Shown: positions 8,058-16,250 of the stretch, piece after piece
How positions within the stretch are numbered: the first letter of the stretch is position 1
Layout: each line of letters begins with the position of its first letter
Source: JAHRAW01 sp963693025
Lineage (GTDB): Bacteria > Pseudomonadota > Gammaproteobacteria > Arenicellales > Poriferihabitantaceae
Assembly: GCA_963693025.1 (NCBI GenBank)
Contig: OY843749.1
Coordinates: 1,426,001 to 1,490,000 of the forward strand
Direction of reading: 5' to 3'
Length of the DNA stretch: 64,000 bases
The notes under the pieces: model-generated
Databases searched by the model: none
Seen by the model: the letters and a program-made list of their open reading frames with translations, nothing else
Told to the model about the DNA's origin: nothing
Made by a program: the position numbers and the translations under genes

Positions 8058-9107
8058 TTATAGCCCGCCGGGGAGTGGTGGGTTGGGGTTGTGTTCGGCG
8101 AACATGGCGTCGCCGTAACTGTAGAAGCGGAAGCGGTGGGCGATGGCATAGTCGTAGGCGCGCATGATGTTTGGGTGACCGGCGAAGGCGCAGACCAGCA
8201 TGAGCAGGGTTGAGCGCGGCAGGTGGAAGTTGGTGATTAGCGCATCGACCACGCGGAAGCGGTGACCCGGCAGGATGAAGAGGTCGGTGTCGCCGGAAAA
8301 CGGCGCGAGTTGCCCCGAGCGCGCGGCGCTTTCGAGGGCGCGCACCACGGTGGTGCCGACCGCGATGACGCGGTTGCCGCGTGACTTCGCGCGGTTGATT
8401 TGCTCGCATGCATTTCGGTCAACCTCGATCCATTCGCGGTGCATTCGGTGGGACGCCGCCGACTCGGCGCGAACCGGCTGGAAGGTGCCGGCGCCGACGT
8501 GCAGGGTGACCGTCGCCCAGTGAACACCGGTCGCGGTTAGCCGGTCGATGAGCGCTTGGTCGAAGTGCAGCCCGGCGGTCGGCGCCGCGACCGCGCCGTC
8601 GACGCGCGAATACACGGTCTGGTAGCGCTCGAAGTCTTGCTCCTCCACCGCGCGGTCAATATAGGGCGGCAACGGCAGCGTGCCGTGCGATTCAAACAGC
8701 GCCGGCATCGCCGCGCCGTCTTGGCGCTCCACCACGAAGAATTCGCCGCGCCGCGCGCTCACGCGCAGTGGCGTCTTGCCCGCCGTCAGCGTTTGCCCGG
8801 CGCGAATCGGTTTGTTGGCGCGCAGCCGCACCAGCGCGGCGGCGCCGTCGAGGATTCGCTCCAGCATGATTTCGACGCGACCGCCGGTCGGCTTGTGCGC
8901 AAACAGCCGCGCCGGCACGACGCGCGTGTTGTTGGCCACCAGCAAGTCGCCGGGGCGTAGCAAGCCGCCGATGTCGCCGAACCGGATGGCCGCCGGCGCG
9001 CCGCCGTACGGGGGGACGGCTAACAACCGGCTGGCGGTGCGCTCGGGCGCCGGGAACTGCGCGATGAGCGCCGGCGGCAGCGCGTAGTCAAATTGCCCGA
9101 CATTCAT
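8058..9107 (-). CDS. queA: S-adenosylmethionine:tRNA ribosyltransferase-isomerase
   Basis: QueA (349 aa) transfers and isomerises the ribosyl moiety of S-adenosylmethionine onto preQ1 in tRNA to make epoxyqueuosine. Conserved stretches are FDYALPPALIAQFP, LLVANNTRVVPARL, AAPTAGLHFD, LHVGAGTFQPVR, VGTTVVRALES, TNFHLPRSTLLMLVCAF and FYSYGDAMF. Length is typical. It heads a minus-strand run queA - R-M gene - tgt, so the pathway partner tgt remains downstream but displaced. Confidence 0.97.
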   Translation of the reverse strand: MNVGQFDYALPPALIAQFPAPERTASRLLAVPPYGGAPAAIRFGDIGGLLRPGDLLVANNTRVVPARLFAHKPTGGRVEIMLERILDGAAALVRLRANKPIRAGQTLTAGKTPLRVSARRGEFFVVERQDGAAMPALFESHGTLPLPPYIDRAVEEQDFERYQTVYSRVDGAVAAPTAGLHFDQALIDRLTATGVHWATVTLHVGAGTFQPVRAESAASHRMHREWIEVDRNACEQINRAKSRGNRVIAVGTTVVRALESAARSGQLAPFSGDTDLFILPGHRFRVVDALITNFHLPRSTLLMLVCAFAGHPNIMRAYDYAIAHRFRFYSYGDAMFAEHNPNPPLPGGL

Positions 9108-9214
9108 GGCGGCGGGGTGGCGAATTGGGCGTAAAAGGCGTCATTTTATGCAATTTCGCGGTTGCCCGGCGGGGCGCGGTCGAGTGGGCGGCGCCACGAC
9201 ATAAGGCGTATCGG

Positions 9215-9243
9215 TTGCATCCTGCGCCAAAAATGTTTATCTT
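9215..9243 (+). promoter_or_regulatory. promoter of tRNA-Leu(CAA)
   Basis: -35 TTGCAT (9215-9220), a 17-bp spacer and -10 TATCTT (9238-9243) end 10 bp before the tRNA. Spacing matches that upstream of the other tRNA-Leu. The rest of 9108-9253 shows nothing else recognisable. Confidence 0.5.
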
Positions 9244-9253
9244 TGCCTGCGTT

Positions 9254-9340
9254 GCCGGGGTGGCGAAATTGGTAGACGCGCCAGATTCAAAATCTGGTTG
9301 GGGCAACCCAGTGTCGGTTCGAGTCCGACCCTCGGTACCA
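9254..9340 (+). tRNA. tRNA-Leu(CAA)
   Basis: 87-nt class II tRNA with encoded CCA. Acceptor GCCGGGG pairs with CCTCGGT, discriminator A, CCA at 9338-9340. Anticodon stem CCAGA/TCTGG surrounds loop TTCAAAA, so the anticodon is CAA (UUG codons). A long variable arm is present (TTGGGGCAACCCA). Confidence 0.95.
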
Positions 9341-9415
9341 CCTGATGCGGTGGCGCGAACAGCCACCCGTCCACCTTGACCACGGCGTGAACCAACATTG
9401 AACCGGGCGCATCCA

Positions 9416-9952
9416 ATGAACCAACCGACCAATCCACTCGACATCCAACCCGCTGTGAGCCACAACCCTGGCGGCAGCGGCGACGGCGACTTTGACCACG
9501 GCAACGGCGATGGCGTGGCGACCATCGGCTCGACCATCAAAATCAACGGCGACATCACCGGCAGGGAAAACCTGATTATCAACGGCAACGTGGAGGGCAC
9601 CGTCGACTTCCGCGAAAACGACGTGGTGGTCGGCAAAACGGGGCGCGTGAGCGCCGATTTAATCGCCAAAAATATCAGCATCGAGGGCGAAACCAAGGGG
9701 GAATTGCGCGGCAGCGAGCAGGTGACGGTCAAGCCAACCGGCAGAGTGACCGGCGACATTCGCGCGCCCAGGGTGGTGTTGAACGAGGGCTGCCGCTTCA
9801 AAGGCTCGGTGGATATGGAAGACAAGCCGAGCGTGGCGGGCGCGAGCGTGGTGGGTATGGGCGACCCGCGCGGCATCCCAGCCAAACTGACCGGCGCCAA
9901 GCCCTTCCCCGAACGACCGTCGCCGCCGGGCGGCAACCTGCCGAAACGGTAG
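9416..9952 (+). CDS. bactofilin (polymer-forming cytoskeletal protein)
   Basis: 178-aa protein with an unstructured N-terminus (Pro/Gly/Asp-rich, about 1-32), then a right-handed beta-helix-like bactofilin core of short repeating units (GSTIKINGDITG, IINGNVEGTV, DVVVGKTGRV, SIEGETKGELRG, TVKPTGRVTGDI, VLNEGCRFKGSV), and a Pro-rich tail ending NLPKR. Bactofilins polymerise without nucleotide on the inner membrane and organise cell-wall enzymes or cell shape. The ATG at 9416 is preferred over an upstream TTG at 9398. No peptidase or wall-hydrolase partner is adjacent on this strand; glmM (cell-wall precursor synthesis) is convergent downstream. Confidence 0.9.
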   Translation: MNQPTNPLDIQPAVSHNPGGSGDGDFDHGNGDGVATIGSTIKINGDITGRENLIINGNVEGTVDFRENDVVVGKTGRVSADLIAKNISIEGETKGELRGSEQVTVKPTGRVTGDIRAPRVVLNEGCRFKGSVDMEDKPSVAGASVVGMGDPRGIPAKLTGAKPFPERPSPPGGNLPKR

Positions 9953-9970
9953 TCGCGTCGCCGGGGCAAC

Positions 9971-11323
9971 CTACGCCGCGGCGGCGGCGGACTCAACCGT
10001 CTCTGCCACTTCCCCTGCCAGCCTTTCCACCCGGCTGCGGTCTTCCCCTTCAATCATCACCCTGACCACCGGCTCGGTGCCAGACGGTCTGAGCACCACC
10101 CGACCGCTTGCGCCCAGTTCGGATTCCACCGCTTCGACCGCCGCCGTCACCCGCCGGTGGCGCACCAGCGCACCGCCGTCGGCGCCGCCCACCGGGACGT
10201 TGATCATCACCTGCGGATAAATATCCAGCCTCTCGACCAGGCGGCGCAGCGGGCACTGGTTTTCCTGCATCGTCTCCAACACTTCGAGGGCGGCGATGAT
10301 GCCGTCGCCGGTGGTGATTTTGTCCAGGCAGATAATATGCCCGGACGCTTCCCCGCCGAGCAGCCAGCGCTTGTCGGTCAGCGCCTCGTGCACATAGCGG
10401 TCGCCGACGCGGGCGCGCACGAAGGGAATCCCCATCTCTTGCAGCGCCAGTTCCAGCCCCAGGTTGGTCATCACGGTGCCGACCACGCCGCCGCCGAGGG
10501 TCTGCTTGCGCTGCCGGCGCTTTGCCAGCAGATACAGAATTTGGTCGCCGTCAACGCGCGCGCCGTCGGCGTCCACCAGCAGCACCCGGTCGGCGTCGCC
10601 GTCCAGCGCGATGCCAATGTCGGCGCCCGTCTCCACGACCTTCGCCATCAGCCCGTCGAGGTGGGTTGAGCCGCAGTCGCGGTTGATGTTGAAACCGTCC
10701 GGCTGGTTGCCGATGGCGATGACCTCGGCGCCCATTTCCGAGAACACATGCGGGGCGACTTCGTAAGCCGCGCCGTTGGCGCAGTCAATCACGATTTTGA
10801 AGCCGGCAAAACTGCGCGCGGACGGCAGCGTGCCCTTGCAGAATTCGATATACCGCCCCTGCGCGTCGGTGAGCCGCTCGGCTTTGCCCAGTTTGCTCGA
10901 GTCCACGCAACGCATCGGCTCGGCCATTCGGGCGTCGATTTGCGCCGCCAACTCGTCCCGCATCTTGGTGCCGGCGGAGGAGAAAATCTTGACGCCGTTG
11001 TCGTAGTAGGGGTTGTGGGAGGCGCTGATGACGACGCCGGCGCAGGCGCGCGCGGTGCGCGTGAGGTAGGCGATGCCCGGCGTCGGCAGGGGTCCGAGAA
11101 AGCAGACGTTGACCCCGGCGGCGGAAAAGCCGGCTTCGAGGGACGACTCAAGCAAGTAGCCGGAGACCCGCGTGTCCTTGCCAATCAGCACTTTCTCGCC
11201 GCCGCCGGCGGTGGCGAACACGCCGCCCGCCGCCCAGCCGAGTTTCATCATCGTCTGCGGGGTAATCGGCTCCTCGCCGACCCGCCCACGGATGCCGTCG
11301 GTGCCAAACAGCGAGTCTGACAT
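9971..11323 (-). CDS. glmM: phosphoglucosamine mutase
   Basis: GlmM (450 aa) converts glucosamine-6-phosphate to glucosamine-1-phosphate for UDP-GlcNAc, peptidoglycan and LPS synthesis. It begins LFGTDGIRGRVG; the phosphoserine loop ISASHNPYYDNG places the catalytic serine at residue 102 as in E. coli; the metal site DGDADR and the sugar-binding GEASGH follow; the phosphate-binding LRPSGTEPVVRVM lies near the C-terminus. It follows ftsH by 13 bp on the same strand. In E. coli folP lies between ftsH and glmM; here it is absent. Confidence 0.97.
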   Translation of the reverse strand: MSDSLFGTDGIRGRVGEEPITPQTMMKLGWAAGGVFATAGGGEKVLIGKDTRVSGYLLESSLEAGFSAAGVNVCFLGPLPTPGIAYLTRTARACAGVVISASHNPYYDNGVKIFSSAGTKMRDELAAQIDARMAEPMRCVDSSKLGKAERLTDAQGRYIEFCKGTLPSARSFAGFKIVIDCANGAAYEVAPHVFSEMGAEVIAIGNQPDGFNINRDCGSTHLDGLMAKVVETGADIGIALDGDADRVLLVDADGARVDGDQILYLLAKRRQRKQTLGGGVVGTVMTNLGLELALQEMGIPFVRARVGDRYVHEALTDKRWLLGGEASGHIICLDKITTGDGIIAALEVLETMQENQCPLRRLVERLDIYPQVMINVPVGGADGGALVRHRRVTAAVEAVESELGASGRVVLRPSGTEPVVRVMIEGEDRSRVERLAGEVAETVESAAAAA

Positions 11324-11336
11324 GCCGGGCGCGCGC

Positions 11337-13268
11337 TCAGGTGGAAGCGGTCGGCTTCAGGTCGAGGTCGGACTCGTCAAGGTGCGGAACTTCCGGGTCT
11401 TTGGGTTGGGCGTCCGCGCCCTTGCCCCTCGGTCGGTCGTCGTCATCGGACCCGGGCTCCGGCGGCGTCGGCGCCTTGCCCTGCATGATTTCCTCGACCT
11501 GCTCCGAATCCAGCGTCTCCCATTCGAGCAGCGCGTTCGCCATCACCTCAATCTTGTCGCGGTTTCCCTCGATGATTTCGCGCGCGCGCGCATACTGCTC
11601 TTTGATGATGCGGGAGATTTCCCGCTCCACTTTTTCCGCGGTCTCCGGGCTGATGTTTCGGTGCGACGCCATCTCCCTGCCGAGAAACACCTCGCTGGTG
11701 TTTTCGCCGTACACGCGCGGACCCATTTCGTCGCTCATCCCCCAGCGCGCCACCATGTTCTGCGCCATCTCGGTGGCTTGCTCAAAATCATTGGACGCGC
11801 CCGTGGTCATCTGGTCCATAAAAACCTCTTCGGCGATGCGCCCGCCCATCAGCACCGCGATGCGCGCCAGCAGGAATTTGCGGTTGTGGCTATAGCGGTC
11901 TTCCTCCGGCAGTTGCATGGTGATGCCGAGCGCGCGACCGCGCGGGATGATGGTCACCTTGTGCACCGGGTCGGTGTATTCGCGCAACGCTTTGGCGACC
12001 ACGGTATGCCCGGATTCGTGATACGCGGTGTTTTTGCGCTCGTCTTCGGACATCACGATGGAGCGCCGCTCGACCCCCATCAGCACCTTGTCCTTGGCTT
12101 TCTCAAACTGCTCCATGCCGACCAGTTTGCGGTCTTCCCTGGCGGCGAACAACGCCGCTTCGTTAATCAGGTTGGCGAGGTCGGCGCCGGAAAACCCCGG
12201 CGTGCCGCGCGCGATTAACGCCGCGTCAATGTCATCCGCCAGCGGCACCTTGCGCATATGCACTTTCAGAATCGCCTCGCGCCCGCGAATGTCCGGCAGC
12301 GGCACATGCACCTGCCGGTCAAAACGCCCCGGTCGCAACAACGCCGGGTCGAGCACGTCCGGGCGGTTGGTGGCGGCGATGACAATCACGCCTTCGCTGG
12401 CGTCGAAGCCGTCCATTTCCACCAGCAACTGGTTGAGCGTCTGCTCGCGTTCATCGTGGCCGCCGCCGAGACCGGCGCCGCGCTGCCGTCCGACCGCGTC
12501 GATTTCGTCGATAAAAATGATGCACGGCGCGTTTCGCTTGGCTTGCTCAAACATGTCGCGCACGCGGGAGGCGCCCACGCCGACAAACATCTCGACGAAG
12601 TCGGAGCCGGAAATGGTGAAGAACGGCACCTTGGCTTCGCCGGCGATGGCTTTTGCCAGCAAGGTTTTGCCGGTGCCGGGGTTGCCGGTCATCAGCACGC
12701 CGCGGGGAATGCGCCCGCCGAGTTTCTGGAAGCGCGCCGGCTCGCTCAGGAACTCCACCAACTCGCCGACCTCTTCCTTGGCTTCGTCCACCCCGGCGAC
12801 ATCTTCAAAGGTGACATGGTTTTTGTCTTCGGTCAGCATCCGCGCTTTGCTCTTGCCAAAACTGAAAGCGCCGCCGCGCCCGCCGCCTTGCATCTGTTTC
12901 ATAAAGAAAATCCACACGCCGACCAGCAGCAGAATCGGGAAGGAGCTAATTAAGAGGTGCACCATCAGCGAGGTTTCCTCTTCTTTCTTGGCTTTGATTT
13001 TGACGCCGTTGGCGAACAGGTCGTCCACCAGTTTGGGGTCGTTGGGGGCGTAGGTGGTGAACACTTCGCCGTTGTGGGTTCTGCCGCGAATGGCTTCGTC
13101 ATCGATTTCCACCTGGGCGATGTCGCCCTGCTGCACGTGCGTCAGAAAGGTGGAGTAGTCGATTTCGTCGCCGGACGCGCCGTCGGGGTTGGTGAAGTTG
13201 TTGAAGACCGACACCAGCACCATGGCGATTACCAACCAAAGCAGGATGTTTTTTGTCATGTTGGACAC
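11337..13268 (-). CDS. ftsH: ATP-dependent zinc metalloprotease FtsH
   Basis: 643-aa membrane-anchored AAA+ protease that degrades unassembled membrane proteins and regulators. Two transmembrane segments (about 8-23 and 103-123) flank a periplasmic domain. The AAA module has Walker A GNPGTGKT (195-202), Walker B IIFIDEIDAVG and SRH region NRPDVLDPALLRPGRFD. The zinc-binding HESGH is at 417-421, with the third ligand in the later TGASNDFEQAT region. The C-terminal tail is Asp/Pro-rich. It lies downstream of rlmE, as in E. coli, separated by a 23-bp tandem repeat array. Confidence 0.98.
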   Translation of the reverse strand: MSNMTKNILLWLVIAMVLVSVFNNFTNPDGASGDEIDYSTFLTHVQQGDIAQVEIDDEAIRGRTHNGEVFTTYAPNDPKLVDDLFANGVKIKAKKEEETSLMVHLLISSFPILLLVGVWIFFMKQMQGGGRGGAFSFGKSKARMLTEDKNHVTFEDVAGVDEAKEEVGELVEFLSEPARFQKLGGRIPRGVLMTGNPGTGKTLLAKAIAGEAKVPFFTISGSDFVEMFVGVGASRVRDMFEQAKRNAPCIIFIDEIDAVGRQRGAGLGGGHDEREQTLNQLLVEMDGFDASEGVIVIAATNRPDVLDPALLRPGRFDRQVHVPLPDIRGREAILKVHMRKVPLADDIDAALIARGTPGFSGADLANLINEAALFAAREDRKLVGMEQFEKAKDKVLMGVERRSIVMSEDERKNTAYHESGHTVVAKALREYTDPVHKVTIIPRGRALGITMQLPEEDRYSHNRKFLLARIAVLMGGRIAEEVFMDQMTTGASNDFEQATEMAQNMVARWGMSDEMGPRVYGENTSEVFLGREMASHRNISPETAEKVEREISRIIKEQYARAREIIEGNRDKIEVMANALLEWETLDSEQVEEIMQGKAPTPPEPGSDDDDRPRGKGADAQPKDPEVPHLDESDLDLKPTAST

Positions 13269-13290
13269 TTCTGAAATCTCGTTTATCGGT

Positions 13291-13382
13291 TAAGGCGGAG
13301 CGCCGGACATCGCTAAGGCGGAGCGCCGGACATCGCTAAGGCGAAGCGCCGGACATCGGCTAAGGCGAAACGCCGGACACCG
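13291..13382. repeat. 23-bp tandem repeat, about four copies, between ftsH and rlmE
   Basis: Units of the form TAAGGCGGAGCGCCGGACAT plus CGC start at 13291, 13314, 13337 and 13361, the last two slightly diverged. The stop codon of rlmE (13360-13362) lies at the junction of the third and fourth units, so the last residues of RlmE (SGVSP) are encoded by repeat DNA. The remaining units form the rlmE-ftsH spacer. Confidence 0.9.
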
Positions 13383-14085
13383 AGTATAAGCCATTCGGCG
13401 CGCGTGCGTTGCCGGTTTCGCCGCCGAGTTCGCCAAGTTGGCCGGTTTGCGAATCAAAGCCCGCGCCCTTGTAGCCGCGCGCCAGCAGGTAAATTTCTTT
13501 CGATTCCGAGCGCGATGCGTCCGGTTTGACGGCGCGCACCTGCTCGAAGCAGTCATCAAGGCGCTCGCGCGTTGTCTGCGCCGCCTCGCCCGCAAACAAC
13601 TTGGTCAGCAACTTGCCGCCGGGCCTCAGCCCGCGCCGGCAAAATGTCAACACGGCATGCTGCTGCGCCTCCGCGCGCGCCTGGTCGGCGCTGCGTATAC
13701 CGCTAATGTTGGGGGCCATATCCGATAAAACAAGGTCGGCGGGGCGGTCGTCCAGCGCGCGCACGACTTGCTCGACCACCGCATGAGTGGTGAAATCTCC
13801 GCGAATAAAGTTCACCTTGGCGATGGCTTTCATCGCCCGCAGGTCAACCGCGATGACCCGGTTGTCGGCGCTGATTCGGCGCGCCGCATACTGCGACCAA
13901 CTGCCCGGCGCCGAGCCGAGGTCGACGACCCGCGAGCCGGGTTTGAGCAGCCCGTATTTGCGGTCGATTTGCTCGAGTTTGAAAACCGCCCTGGCTCTGA
14001 AACCGGCTTGGCGGGCTTGCTTGACATACGGGTCGCGGTTTTGCCGCGCCGCCCACTGGCGGGTTTTTCCGTGCTTGTGCGCCAT
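13360..14085 (-). CDS. rlmE: 23S rRNA (uridine-2552-2'-O)-methyltransferase
   Basis: RlmE/FtsJ (241 aa) methylates U2552 in the A loop of 23S rRNA during large-subunit assembly. It has the N-terminal segment QNRDPYVKQARQAGFRARA with the catalytic lysine, VDLGSAPGSWSQ (motif I), VLSDMAPNISG with the catalytic aspartate and GGKLLTKLFAGE. E. coli RlmE is about 209 aa; the surplus here is a C-terminal tail of about 30 residues (from YKGAGFDSQTGQL) that ends inside the tandem repeats. ftsH follows on the same strand. Confidence 0.95.
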   Translation of the reverse strand: MAHKHGKTRQWAARQNRDPYVKQARQAGFRARAVFKLEQIDRKYGLLKPGSRVVDLGSAPGSWSQYAARRISADNRVIAVDLRAMKAIAKVNFIRGDFTTHAVVEQVVRALDDRPADLVLSDMAPNISGIRSADQARAEAQQHAVLTFCRRGLRPGGKLLTKLFAGEAAQTTRERLDDCFEQVRAVKPDASRSESKEIYLLARGYKGAGFDSQTGQLGELGGETGNARAPNGLYSVSGVSP

Positions 14086-14109
14086 CGTTGCCGTTGCCGG
14101 GCTCAGGAC

Positions 14110-15309
14110 TCAGGGGCTGTGGATGGCAGGAAAGCCCTGCCGCGCGCGCACTTCATTGCCCGCCACGGGAGCGTCCGGCACCCACCACGACAGCGCCAGC
14201 GAAGCCGCCGCCAGGGCGGCGCCGCACAGAAAAACCGCCGCCGGAGACGTCAACCACACCGCGCCCAGCAACACCGGCAGGATGACCGCGGCGATGTGGT
14301 TGATGGTGAACGACACGCCGGCGGTCGAGGCAATGTCGGCGGGGTCGGCGATTTTCTGGAAATAACTCTTGATGGCGATGGCGAGCGCGAAAAACAGGTG
14401 GTCGAGGATATACAGCAACGCCGCGGCGGTGGCGTGTTGCACGAATGCGTAGCCGGCGAAAATGACGATGAGCCCGGTGTATTCCAGCAACAGGGCGCGG
14501 CGCTCTCCCCAGTGACCAATCAGTTTGCCGATGCGCGGCGCGAGCCACATGTTAATCGCGCAGTTGACCAGAAACAACAAGGTCAGCGAGGCCGCGCTGT
14601 AACCGAATTTCTCCACCATCAGGAAGCCGGCGAAGACCACAAAAATCTGCCTTCGCGCGCCGGATAGAAAGGTCAGCAGGTAATATAACCAGTAGCGCTT
14701 GCGCAGGATGAGTTTCTTGTGCTGCGCCTGTTTGGACGGGAAATGCGGATACGCCAGCCACGCGAACACCGCGAGCACGCAAGTCAGCCCGCCGCCGGCG
14801 AGATAGACCGTTTTATAACCCGCCCCGAGCAGCGTCAGGCACAGGTAAATCAGCGCAAAGGCGAGCAGCGAGGTGAACGAGCCGACCGCAATCAGTTTGC
14901 CGAGCACATGCGGGGTGCGCTCCTTTTCAATCCACTGCAGCGACAGCGAGTTTTGGATGGTCTCGTAGTAATGAAAGCCGAGGGACATCAGCGCGGTGAT
15001 GCTGTATAAGCCGAGCGCATCGGGAAAGAACCCGGTCAGCGCGGTGCCGACTCCGAGCAACAACAGCGAGACCATCGCCAGCGTCTGCTCGCGCAACACG
15101 ATGAGAACAAAAATCACGGCAAAAGCCAGAAAGCCGGGCACCTCGCGAATACTCTGCAATATCCCAAACTGCGCCCCATTAAACCCCCCCGCCTCGACCG
15201 CAAAGTTGTTAATCAACGCAAACCAAGTCGCAAACGACAACGGCACCGCGGATGCCATCAGCATCAACAGAAATTCCGGGGTGCGCCAGTTGGTGAGGTG
15301 TTTTTGCAT
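14110..15309 (-). CDS. MFS transporter
   Basis: 399-aa integral membrane protein made of about twelve hydrophobic segments with a central cytoplasmic loop rich in Lys/Gln/His (about 195-205). The fold and length fit the major facilitator superfamily, and the segment FLVNCAINMWLAPRIGKLIGHWGERRAL resembles the MFS loop 8-9 signature. No substrate can be inferred: neighbours are rlmE downstream and an intergenic repeat upstream. The 5' flank contains an extraordinary G-rich tract beginning about 30 bp before the start. Confidence 0.75.
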   Translation of the reverse strand: MQKHLTNWRTPEFLLMLMASAVPLSFATWFALINNFAVEAGGFNGAQFGILQSIREVPGFLAFAVIFVLIVLREQTLAMVSLLLLGVGTALTGFFPDALGLYSITALMSLGFHYYETIQNSLSLQWIEKERTPHVLGKLIAVGSFTSLLAFALIYLCLTLLGAGYKTVYLAGGGLTCVLAVFAWLAYPHFPSKQAQHKKLILRKRYWLYYLLTFLSGARRQIFVVFAGFLMVEKFGYSAASLTLLFLVNCAINMWLAPRIGKLIGHWGERRALLLEYTGLIVIFAGYAFVQHATAAALLYILDHLFFALAIAIKSYFQKIADPADIASTAGVSFTINHIAAVILPVLLGAVWLTSPAAVFLCGAALAAASLALSWWVPDAPVAGNEVRARQGFPAIHSP

Positions 15310-15344
15310 GTTGGGTGGGTGGGGGTGAACGGGTTGATTTTAGC

Positions 15345-15412
15345 GGAAATGGAGGGTGGGGGGGTTGGGGGGGTTGGGGGGTTGGGGGGTTGGGGGGGGT
15401 GGGGGTTGGTGT
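15345..15412 (+). other. G-tract array (potential G-quadruplex)
   Basis: On the plus strand, runs of five to eight G separated by one or two T (GGGGGGGTTGGGGGGGTT and so on) extend for about 65 bp, with at least seven runs. The other strand is the coding strand of the MFS gene, so its leader DNA is C-rich. The pattern easily satisfies G-quadruplex rules and is prone to slippage. Confidence 0.85.
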
Positions 15413-15430
15413 GGGAATTCCCAAGCAACT

Positions 15431-15693
15431 CGTCATTCTCGAGCGTTAGTGTCCGTTGCCGCCGCGCTTTTTCTTTTAAGCGGCGGCTTACGGACACTTG
15501 CGTCCTCGGGAAAAATCCGCCGGGAGCGGATTTTCGCGCAAGCCCGAAGGGCGCGTATCAGGACGATACGCGCAATCTCCCTAAGATTGGCACGGGCTTT
15601 GTTGAAATTCACGCTAGCCTTAGGGAGATTCCCGAAGGCGATGAAAAATATGGTCGCTGACGCTCCCTATTTTTCTATCGTTCGAGAATGACG
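15431..15693 (+). repeat. TIR-bounded nested-hairpin repeat, copy B (263 bp) with extra right ends to 15778
   Basis: Left end CGTCATTCTCGAGCG (15431-15445), right end CGTTCGAGAATGACG (15679-15693). Compared with copy A it carries about 60 extra bases (15510-15575) with their own inverted repeats: AAAATCCGC/GCGGATTTT and GCGCGTATC/GATACGCGC. Beyond the right end, two more copies of the right terminus (TTTTTCTATCATTCGAGAATGACG type) follow in tandem up to about 15778. The repeat sits between the rplQ end and the MFS promoter region. Confidence 0.85.
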
Positions 15694-15825
15694 AAGTGGG
15701 GGGCTCCTTATTTTTCTATCATTCGAGAATGACGGGGTTGGGGGCTCCCTATTTTTCTATCATTCGAGAATGACGAGGTTGGGGGTTATTTTCCCCGTTG
15801 TTGCAACACCACTACTTCCCCCCAA

Positions 15826-16248
15826 CTACTCTTCCGTACCATCTTCCACCTCAGTCTCAGCATCATCGTCATCACCAACATCAACCCCAATCTCCCGGTC
15901 AACCAATTGCACGAAAGCCATCGGCGCGTGGTCGCCGGGGCGGTGGCCGCATTTTAGGATTCTTAGGTAGCCGCCGGGGCGGTTGGCGAAGTGGGGGCCT
16001 AGGTCGTCGAATAGTTTGCCGACTATTTCTCGCTCGCGCAGGCGCGCGAAGGCGGCGCGGCGGTTGGCGACGCTGGCGGTTTTGGCGAGCGTGATTAGCG
16101 GCTCTGCCACGCGCCGCAACTCTTTGGCTTTGGGCAGCGTGGTCTTGATTTGCTCGTGCCGAAAGAGCGACGCCGCCATATTGGCGAACATCGCTTTTCG
16201 GTGGGAGGGGGTGCGGCTCAGGCGGCGCCCGGCTTTTCGGTGGCGCAT
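15826..16248 (-). CDS. rplQ: 50S ribosomal protein L17
   Basis: L17 (140 aa) binds 23S rRNA near the exit tunnel. It starts MRHRKAGRRLSRTPSHRKAM, the universal N-terminus. After the conserved core (RILKCGHRPGDHAPMAFVQLVDRE) comes a strongly acidic tail of Asp/Glu residues (GDDDDAETEVEDGTEE) not found in the 127-aa E. coli protein. It is the last gene of the alpha operon, two bases after rpoA. Confidence 0.97.
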   Translation of the reverse strand: MRHRKAGRRLSRTPSHRKAMFANMAASLFRHEQIKTTLPKAKELRRVAEPLITLAKTASVANRRAAFARLREREIVGKLFDDLGPHFANRPGGYLRILKCGHRPGDHAPMAFVQLVDREIGVDVGDDDDAETEVEDGTEE

Positions 16249-16250
16249 GG

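Noticed and set aside
8051..8149. Extended start of the R-M gene at 8149.
   Set aside because: It lies within the queA coding region in another frame and has no conserved residues; the ATG at 8050 is adequate.
13291..13382. CRISPR array.
   Set aside because: Repeats are directly adjacent without spacers and contain coding sequence of rlmE.
15264..15660. Short proteins (SVSRRLKEKARRQRTLTLEN type) recurring at several places.
   Set aside because: These frames are translations of the intergenic hairpin repeat and vary with the repeat copy; no evidence that they are expressed.
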